Positions 58,971-64,000 of a stretch of 64,000 nt of DNA are shown in pieces. The position numbers and the translations under genes are program-made. The DNA comes from Palsa-739 sp035532535 (lineage in GTDB: Bacteria; Actinomycetota; Thermoleophilia; Gaiellales; Gaiellaceae), in the NCBI GenBank assembly GCA_035532535.1, contig DATKQT010000040.1:24204-88203 (forward strand). The letters are read 5' to 3'. A model generated the notes under the pieces. It saw only the letters and a program-made list of their open reading frames with translations. It made no database searches and was not told where the DNA came from. Every line of letters starts with the position of its first letter. Position 1 is the stretch's first letter.

Positions 58971-59426
58971 ATGATCGAATCCGTGGGACGAACGTATGAG
59001 GAGATGGCGGTGGGAGCGGTCTACCGGAGCCGGTTCGGCCGGACAGTGCTCGACGCCGACAACGTCTGGTTCACCCTGCTGACGATGAACACGAATCCGA
59101 TCCACTTCGACGCCGAGCACGCTGCCCGGACCGAGTGGAAGCGCCCGCTCGTCGACTCGACCTTCACGCTCGCGCTCGTCACCGGGCTCTCGGTCGCGGA
59201 CGTCTCGGAGCGGGCCGTCAACCTCGGCTGGCGCGAGGTCCGCCTGCCGGCGCCGGTCTTCGCCGGAGACACGATCCGCGCCGAGACCGAGGTGGTCGAG
59301 AAGCGGGAATCGCAGTCACGGCCGGGCCAGGGCATCGTCACGGTGCGGACGCGCGGGCTCAACCAGCACGACGAGGTCGTGATCGAGTTCGAGCGGACGA
59401 TCATGGTGCCGATTGCTGACGACTGA
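58971..59426 (+). CDS. MaoC-family dehydratase
   Basis: This 151-residue hotdog-fold (R)-specific enoyl-CoA hydratase-like protein has GRTYEEMAVGAVYRSRFGRTV, then VLDADNVWFTLLTMNTNPIHFDAEHA, where Asp and His form the hydratase-2 pair. AETEVVEKRESQSRPGQGIVTVRTRGLNQ is the later sheet. It would hydrate an enoyl-CoA such as mesaconyl/itaconyl or a branched-chain intermediate, which fits the nearby CoA-transferase and HMG-CoA lyase. A GTG at 58982 just before GRTY is an alternative start. Confidence 0.9.
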   Translation: MIESVGRTYEEMAVGAVYRSRFGRTVLDADNVWFTLLTMNTNPIHFDAEHAARTEWKRPLVDSTFTLALVTGLSVADVSERAVNLGWREVRLPAPVFAGDTIRAETEVVEKRESQSRPGQGIVTVRTRGLNQHDEVVIEFERTIMVPIADD

Positions 59427-59907
59427 GCGGCTCGCTCTGCGGAAGCCGCGGCCCGACGACGACTTGACGGCGTGGGTGGCCGACACCGGGGTTCAACGGT
59501 GGATCGGCGTCGACCATGACCCGGTCGAGGTGATCGAGCGCTGGATGGGCCGCTGGGAGCGCAACGGCGTCGGACCGTTCATCGTCGAGCTAGACGGCCG
59601 TTTCATCGGACGCGCAGGCTTCCTCGTCTGGGACTCGCGCACGTGGGAAACCTCCTCATACGACATCGCCGGCGAGCATGCGGAGACGGAGCTCGGCTGG
59701 GCGATCCTGAGCCCGCACTGGGGCCACGGCTATGCGACCGAAGCGGCGCAGGCGGCGCGCGACTGGATCGAGCGCGACCGGATCATCTCTCTCATCCATC
59801 CGGCGAACGTCCGCTCACAGCGCGTGGCGGAGAAGCTCGGCGCGCGCATCGAGCAGCGCGTCGAGACGCCGAACGCGCCGGCCGACGTGTGGGTTCATCC
59901 CCGGTGA
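59413..59907 (+). CDS. GNAT acetyltransferase, RimJ/RimL type
   Basis: This 164-residue enzyme starts LTTERLALRKPRPDDD, contains ETELGWAILSPHWGHGYATEAAQAARDW (acetyl-CoA loop and helix) and NVRSQRVAEKLGARIE. It is a general RimJ/RimL-like GNAT without a known substrate. The TTG start at 59413 lies 14 bases inside the MaoC gene, and the stop overlaps the CoA-transferase start, so it is translationally tied to both. Confidence 0.85.
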   Translation: MLTTERLALRKPRPDDDLTAWVADTGVQRWIGVDHDPVEVIERWMGRWERNGVGPFIVELDGRFIGRAGFLVWDSRTWETSSYDIAGEHAETELGWAILSPHWGHGYATEAAQAARDWIERDRIISLIHPANVRSQRVAEKLGARIEQRVETPNAPADVWVHPR

Positions 59908-61010
59908 GTTTCCGGCCGCTCGAAGGCAAGCTCGTCGTCGACGTCACGTCGTCGCTCGCCGGGCCGACGTGCACGCAGCTCCTCGCGTCGCTCGGCGCGG
60001 ACGTGATCAAGGTCGAGCCGCCGGGCGGCGACCATGCGCGCGCATGGGGCCCACCGTTCATCGACGGCGAGGGCGCGATGTTCCTCGCCGCGAACGCGGG
60101 CAAGCGCTCCCTCGTCCTCGACCTCTCCACCCCGGAGGGAGTCGACGAGCTGCTCGAGCTCGCCAGGCGCGCCGACGTGTTCGTCCAGAGCCTCCGGCCC
60201 GGCGCGGCCGAGCAGCACGGCTTCGGCGCCGAGACGCTGCGCGCGCGACGGCCGGAGCTCGTCCATTGCTCGATCGGCGCGTTCGGATCGAGCGGCCCGC
60301 TGCGCATGGAGGCCGGCTACGACCCGCTGCTGCAGGCGGCGAGCGGGATCATGAGCGTCACCGGCGTCGACGGTATGCCGCCGGTGCGCGTCGGCGTGTC
60401 GCTCATCGACCTCTCGACAGGCCTCTGGGCGGCGTTCGCCATCGTCAGCGCGCTCATGCGCGGCGGCGGCGCGACGATCGACGTGTCGTTGTACGAGACC
60501 GCGCTCTGGCTGCTGTCGTCGCAGATCGTCGGATACCTCGGCACCGGCGACGTGCCGGGGCGCGAGGGGAGCGCGTTTGCGCAGATCGCGCCCTACCAGG
60601 TGTTCGCGACACGCGACGGCGAGCTCATGATCGTCGCCGGGAACGACAAGCTCTTCCGCTCACTGTGCGGCGTGCTCGGGCTTGCCGAAGAGGAACGGTT
60701 CCGGACGAATCCCGGTCGCGTTCGGCACCGCGCCGACCTCGCCGCGCTCATCGAAGCGCGAACGCGTGCGAGGGCGACGGACGAGCTGCTCACAGCACTC
60801 GTCGATGCGGGCGTCCCCGCCTCGCCGGTACGGAACGTCGGCGAGGCAGCCGACCACGCGCAGACGCTCGCACTCGGAATCCTTCAGCAGCTCGGGGAGT
60901 TCACGACGGTGGCGCAGCCGTTCTCGGTCGACGGAGAGCGGGTCGTCCATCCCTCGCCACCGCCCAAACTGCCGCAGCAAGGACGAGAGTCGCGCCCCAC
61001 AACCAGGTGA
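59904..61010 (+). CDS. CaiB/BaiF-family (class III) CoA-transferase
   Basis: This 368-residue family III CoA-transferase moves CoA between carboxylic acids through an Asp-bound anhydride. Seen are PLEGKLVVDVTSSLAGPTCTQLLASLGADVIKVEPPGGDHAR, NAGKRSLVLDLSTPEG, VHCSIGAFGSSGPL, the small-domain segment YQVFATRDGELMIVAGNDKLF and the catalytic Asp region near AGYDPLLQAASG. The C-terminus (PPKLPQQGRESRPTTR) is shorter and less conserved than usual (LGEHT). The GTG overlaps the GNAT stop (GTGA). It may activate a dicarboxylic or branched-chain acid. Confidence 0.92.
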   Translation: MSFRPLEGKLVVDVTSSLAGPTCTQLLASLGADVIKVEPPGGDHARAWGPPFIDGEGAMFLAANAGKRSLVLDLSTPEGVDELLELARRADVFVQSLRPGAAEQHGFGAETLRARRPELVHCSIGAFGSSGPLRMEAGYDPLLQAASGIMSVTGVDGMPPVRVGVSLIDLSTGLWAAFAIVSALMRGGGATIDVSLYETALWLLSSQIVGYLGTGDVPGREGSAFAQIAPYQVFATRDGELMIVAGNDKLFRSLCGVLGLAEEERFRTNPGRVRHRADLAALIEARTRARATDELLTALVDAGVPASPVRNVGEAADHAQTLALGILQQLGEFTTVAQPFSVDGERVVHPSPPPKLPQQGRESRPTTR

Positions 61011-61098
61011 CCGAGAACCCGAGCACGCTCGGGACCGGATGCGAGCTCCATCCGCGCTCGGCGGCGAGCAGACACCAGACGACCCGGACCTCGCGCAT
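60901..61098 (-). CDS. Possible small membrane protein (weak)
   Basis: A 65-residue minus-strand frame begins three bases after the HMG-CoA lyase stop and runs into the 3' end of the CoA-transferase on the other strand. It contains one hydrophobic helix (FSVTWLWGATLVLAAAVWAVA) followed by Arg and Pro-rich residues. It could be a real downstream gene of the lyase, or a chance frame opposite the CoA-transferase tail. No family is recognised. Confidence 0.25.
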   Translation of the reverse strand: MREVRVVWCLLAAERGWSSHPVPSVLGFSVTWLWGATLVLAAAVWAVARDGRPALRRPRTAAPPS

Positions 61099-61101
61099 GT
61101 T

Positions 61102-61962
61102 CTACGGCCAGTTGCCGGCGCGATAGACGTAGCCTTCGAGCCGGCGGCCGAGCAAGCTCTCGAGCCACGTCGAGATCGCGATGAGAGCGTCGAGGTCGAC
61201 GCCGGTCTCGATCCCTTCTCCCTCGAGGAGGTAGACGAGGTCCTCCGTCGCGACGTTGCCGGTCGCCTTCGGTGCGTACGGGCAGCCGCCGAGGCCGCCG
61301 ACCGACGCATCCAAGAGGCGCGCGCCGCCTTCCGCGGCCGCGAGCGCGTTCGCGTAACCGGTGTTGCGCGTGTTGTGCCCGTGGAACCCCTCCGCCCCGG
61401 TCCGCTCGACGAGCGCCCGCACGTGCGACGGCGTGGCGACGCCGATGGTGTCGGCGAGGACGACCTCGGCCCGCCCGGCGAAGCGCGCGGCAAGCTCGGC
61501 GACGACGCCGGGGTCGACCCGGCCCTCGAACGGGCAGCCGAACGAGCACGAGATCGTGACCGTCGCCGGCACGTCCGCGCCCGCGCCCGCGACGATGGAC
61601 TCCGCTGTCGCGACCGCATCGGCAAGCGAGACGTTCCCGTTTGCCCGGTTGAAGGACTCCGTTGCGGCGAACGTCACGTTCACCCGGTCGAGCCCGGCGG
61701 CCCGGAAGCGCTCCCACCCTCGCTCATTGAGGACGAGCCCGGAGAGCTCGACGCCGGGGCGCCGCTCGACGGCCGCCACGACCTCCTCCGCCCCGGCCAT
61801 TTGGGAGACGCGGTCGTCGCGGACGAAGCTGACCGCTTCGATGCGCGACAGGCCGGTCGCGGCCAGGCGGCCCACGAGGTCGGCGCGGAGCGCCGGCGCC
61901 AGCGCCTCCGGCTCGTTTTGGAGGCCGTCGCGCGGCCCGACGTCGCAGAGGGTTAGCCGCAC
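61102..61962 (-). CDS. Hydroxymethylglutaryl-CoA lyase family protein
   Basis: This 286-residue DRE-TIM aldolase resembles HMG-CoA lyase: LCDVGPRDGLQNEPEAL at the N-terminus (the DRE motif changed to GPRDGLQ, as in HMGCL), RIEAVSFV, CSFGCPFEG, DTIGVATP, HGHNTRNTGYANALAA, and the conserved Cys loop DASVGGLGGCPYAPKATGNVATED. It cleaves HMG-CoA (end of leucine catabolism) or a related citramalyl-type thioester. The GTG at 61962 was chosen because TACGCT ends six bases before it; longer frames extend across the divergent promoter. Confidence 0.93.
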   Translation of the reverse strand: MRLTLCDVGPRDGLQNEPEALAPALRADLVGRLAATGLSRIEAVSFVRDDRVSQMAGAEEVVAAVERRPGVELSGLVLNERGWERFRAAGLDRVNVTFAATESFNRANGNVSLADAVATAESIVAGAGADVPATVTISCSFGCPFEGRVDPGVVAELAARFAGRAEVVLADTIGVATPSHVRALVERTGAEGFHGHNTRNTGYANALAAAEGGARLLDASVGGLGGCPYAPKATGNVATEDLVYLLEGEGIETGVDLDALIAISTWLESLLGRRLEGYVYRAGNWP

Positions 61963-62019
61963 CTGGAGAGCGTAGTTGCCCACGATGTCGCAGGGTCCGC
62001 GTCGGCCTACCGTCAGTGC
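61963..62019. promoter_or_regulatory. Divergent leaderless promoters of HMG-CoA lyase and malic enzyme
   Basis: The whole spacer is 57 bp. On the minus strand TACGCT (61974-61969) plus six bases leads to the GTG at 61962; on the plus strand TACCGT (62008-62013) plus six bases leads to the ATG at 62020. Both transcripts would begin exactly at the start codon. The -10 boxes are only about 33 bp apart, so polymerases on the two promoters should compete. Confidence 0.55.
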
Positions 62020-63447
62020 ATGCATCCGTCGGCCTCCTTCAGCGCCGCGATCCGCGTGCGGATCGACAACAATCCCGGGGCCTTCGCGCGGCTCGCCGCC
62101 GCCGTCGGCGCGGCCGGCGGCCTACTCGGTGCGATCGACCTCGTCCGGGTCGAGCGCACCACGAAGATTCGCGACGTCACCGTGCTGGCCGACGACGAGA
62201 TCCACCTGCACGCGATCGTCGATGCCGTGCGCGCCGTCGAGGGCGTCGAGGTCGTGCACGTCTCCGACCGAACGTTTCTCGCGCACCTCGGCGGCAAGAT
62301 CGAGGTTCGGTCCCGCATCCCGCTGAAGACGCGCGAGGACCTCTCGATGGCGTACACGCCCGGCGTCGCGCGCGTCTCCCGCGCCATCGCCGACGATCCG
62401 GAGAAGGTCTGGAACCTCACCATCAAGCGACACACGGTCGCCGTCGTCACCGACGGGACGGCAGTCCTGGGGCTGGGGGACATCGGCCCGGAGGCGGCGC
62501 TGCCCGTCATGGAGGGCAAAGCGGTGCTGTTCAAGGAGTTCGGAGGCGTCGATGCGTTCCCGATCTGCCTCGACACGAAGGACCCGGACGAGATCGTCCG
62601 GACGGTCCAGGCGATCGCGCCCGTCTTCGGCGGCATCAACCTCGAGGACATCTCCGCGCCTCGCTGCTTCGAGATCGAAGCACGGCTGCGCGACCTGCTC
62701 GACATCCCCGTCTTCCACGACGACCAGCACGGGACGGCGATCGTCGTCCTCGCGTCGCTGCTGAATGCGCTGCGCGTCGTCGGCAAGCGCCTCGAGAACG
62801 TCCGGATCGTGACCACGGGCTGCGGCGCTGCAGGGATGGCTGTCACGCGCACGCTCCAGCGCGCCGGCGCGGTCAGCATCGTCGGCTGCGACGAGGGCGG
62901 CGCGCTCTACCGGGACCGGCCAGGCCTGAACGACGCGAAGCGCGAGTACGCCGAGACGACGAACCCGGACAACCTGCGCGGCACCGCCGACGAGCTGCTC
63001 GAAGGTGCGGACGTGTTCATCGGTGTATCCGTCCCCGGCGCGATCTCGGTGGAAGGCGTGCGGCGGATGGCCGACCGCGCGATCGTGTTCGCGATGGCGA
63101 ACCCGACGCCCGAGGTGGATCCGGAAGCGATCGAAGGCCTCGCCGAGGTGATCGCCACCGGGCGGTCCGACTATCCGAACCAGATCAACAACGTGCTGGC
63201 GTTCCCGGGTATCTTCCGCGGCGCGCTCGACGTCCAGGCCCGGACGATCAACGGCGAGATGGAGCTGGCGGCGGCACGCGCGATCGCGCAGACGATCGCG
63301 GCCGACGAGCTGTCCGCCGACTACATCGTTCCCAGCGTCTTCAACCGAGCTGTCGCTCCGGCAGTCGCAGCGGCGGTCGCCGAGGCCGCGGAAGCGACCG
63401 GCGTCGCCCGCCGCGCCCTGCATACGCTCGAGGAGGCAGTCGCATGA
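62020..63447 (+). CDS. Malic enzyme with N-terminal ACT domain
   Basis: This 475-residue protein decarboxylates malate to pyruvate with NAD(P). Residues about 1-85 form an ACT-like regulatory domain (VRIDNNPGAFARLAAAVGAAGG). The malic enzyme core follows: MAYTPGVARVSRAI, the catalytic Tyr/Lys region, DGTAVLGLGDIGPEAALPVMEGK, NLEDISAPRCFEIE, FHDDQHGTAIVVLA, TTGCGAAGMAVTRTL for the cofactor, and SDYPNQINNVLAFPGIFRGAL. The ACT domain suggests feedback control by a small molecule. The ATG lies six bases after TACCGT (leaderless). The stop overlaps the CBS gene. Confidence 0.94.
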   Translation: MHPSASFSAAIRVRIDNNPGAFARLAAAVGAAGGLLGAIDLVRVERTTKIRDVTVLADDEIHLHAIVDAVRAVEGVEVVHVSDRTFLAHLGGKIEVRSRIPLKTREDLSMAYTPGVARVSRAIADDPEKVWNLTIKRHTVAVVTDGTAVLGLGDIGPEAALPVMEGKAVLFKEFGGVDAFPICLDTKDPDEIVRTVQAIAPVFGGINLEDISAPRCFEIEARLRDLLDIPVFHDDQHGTAIVVLASLLNALRVVGKRLENVRIVTTGCGAAGMAVTRTLQRAGAVSIVGCDEGGALYRDRPGLNDAKREYAETTNPDNLRGTADELLEGADVFIGVSVPGAISVEGVRRMADRAIVFAMANPTPEVDPEAIEGLAEVIATGRSDYPNQINNVLAFPGIFRGALDVQARTINGEMELAAARAIAQTIAADELSADYIVPSVFNRAVAPAVAAAVAEAAEATGVARRALHTLEEAVA

Positions 63448-63914
63448 GCGATCTCGCACACGTCGAGCATCGGTTCCGGGTCCCGTTCGAGACGGCGACC
63501 GTGCAGGACGCGATGAGCCCGGGCGTCATCAGCTGTCCGCCGGAGACGCCGCTGCGCGCGGTCGCACGGATGATGGCGACGTTCAACGTCCACGCGGTGT
63601 TCGTGTTCGAGCATCGCGACGGGGACGACGATGCCCAGCTCTGGGGCATCGTCTCCGATCTCGACCTCGTCGCCGCCGGACGACTTGACGTCGACCAACG
63701 CACCGCAGGCGCGAGCGCCGTGACGCCGATCGTCGCAGTGCGCACCGACGCGCCGCTCGTGCGCGCCGCCGATCTGATGGCGCAGCACGGTGTTGCGCAT
63801 CTGGCCGTGGTCGAGCCGGCGAGCGGGCGCCCGATCGGCGTCATCTCGACGCTCGACATCGCCCGCGCGATCGCGGTCGAGCACGGTCCCGGCGAGACGC
63901 AGGCTTCGGCGTAA
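63444..63914 (+). CDS. CBS-domain-pair protein
   Basis: This 156-residue protein consists of a pair of CBS domains: VQDAMSPGVISCPPETPLRAVARMMATFNVHAVFVFE with GIVSDLDLV, and VTPIVAVRTDAPLVRAADLMAQHGVAHLAVVE with GVISTLDIARAI. Such Bateman modules bind adenine nucleotides or SAM and regulate partners. The ATGA overlap with the malic enzyme suggests that this enzyme may be the partner. The stop is directly followed, with no spacer, by the stop codon of the convergent gene at the window edge. Confidence 0.9.
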   Translation: MSDLAHVEHRFRVPFETATVQDAMSPGVISCPPETPLRAVARMMATFNVHAVFVFEHRDGDDDAQLWGIVSDLDLVAAGRLDVDQRTAGASAVTPIVAVRTDAPLVRAADLMAQHGVAHLAVVEPASGRPIGVISTLDIARAIAVEHGPGETQASA

Positions 63915-64000
63915 CTACGGAGCCGAGTAGGTCGCTTCGCAGTACTGGAACTTTGTGCCGGACGGGCCGATGCAGACGTCCGCTCCCGCCCCGCCGTCGA
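63915..64000 (-). CDS. C-terminal end of a Gly/Asp-rich, probably secreted protein (partial)
   Basis: Only the last 27 residues are in the window: DGGAGADVCIGPSGTKFQYCE, then ATYSAP and a TAG stop. The DGGAGADVC form recalls the end of a calcium-binding RTX-like or similar repeat, and the two Cys could form a disulfide outside the cell. The rest of the gene lies beyond base 64000. Its stop directly abuts the CBS-gene stop. Confidence 0.45.
   Translation of the reverse strand, partial: DGGAGADVCIGPSGTKFQYCEATYSAP

Overview
The window reads as chromosomal DNA of a high-GC, deep-branching actinobacterium (Thermoleophilia/Gaiellales-like is my best guess; no rRNA marker is present to test it). 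The basis is very high G+C, dense operons with ATGA/GTGA/TGATG junctions, a GntR regulator with DasR/NagR-type sites, and many starts lying 6-8 bases after a TANNNT -10 box, as in leaderless actinobacterial transcripts. I see no tRNA, rRNA, CRISPR, insertion sequence or prophage. The longest stretch without a normal gene is about 270 bp, between leuS and lysA.

Layout. 1-2330 (minus): a Tat-exported protein (partial), a small secreted protein and a TrpC-like pseudoenzyme. 2327-5666 (minus): deoC, then an ALDH and a truncated non-catalytic ALDH that together look like a split ALDH16. 5725-6501: a methyltransferase. 6491-16693: an amino-sugar locus with an ABC importer (binding protein, two permeases, UgpC/MsiK-type ATPase), a fusion of a glycosidase-like domain to MurQ, NagA, a NagB-II-like SIS protein, a secreted GH3 enzyme and a GntR repressor. 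Three near-identical palindromes matching the DasR dre site lie in front of its transcription units. 16690-30537 (minus): a conserved translation, stress and envelope cluster (murJ, GNAT, cupin, lepA, DUF1272, hemW, hrcA, dnaJ, prmA, mtaB, HIT, yqeY, phoH, ybeY, dgkA-PAP2, cdd, era). 30580-36960: rpsT (plus) against comEA-comEC-holA, a nucleotidyltransferase and leuS (minus), the last with an attenuator-like leader.

37203-63914: lysA and an EamA transporter, then acyl-CoA catabolism. A paired acyl-CoA dehydrogenase operon is followed by acyl-CoA ligase, quinone oxidoreductase, SDR and thioesterase. Next come a third acyl-CoA dehydrogenase divergent from a phosphotransferase/DUF6285/phosphotransferase set, an SDR, a histidine phosphatase, a complete branched-chain-amino-acid-type ABC importer, an FAD oxidoreductase, a secreted HExxH protein, a YyaL-type protein, a MaoC protein, a CoA-transferase, HMG-CoA lyase, malic enzyme and a CBS protein. 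Together these suggest import of a branched-chain or carboxylic substrate and its breakdown through CoA thioesters. The window ends in the C-terminus of a secreted Gly/Asp-rich protein.

Most distinctive points: the glycosidase-like/MurQ fusion under dre-type control, the leuS leader with an upstream mini-ORF, the split ALDH16, the recurrent leaderless starts (several -10 boxes built from the previous stop codon), a HIT gene with only a CTG start, an oxidoreductase with no usual start codon, and a 106-bp palindromic element that writes the last codons of both convergent neighbours.
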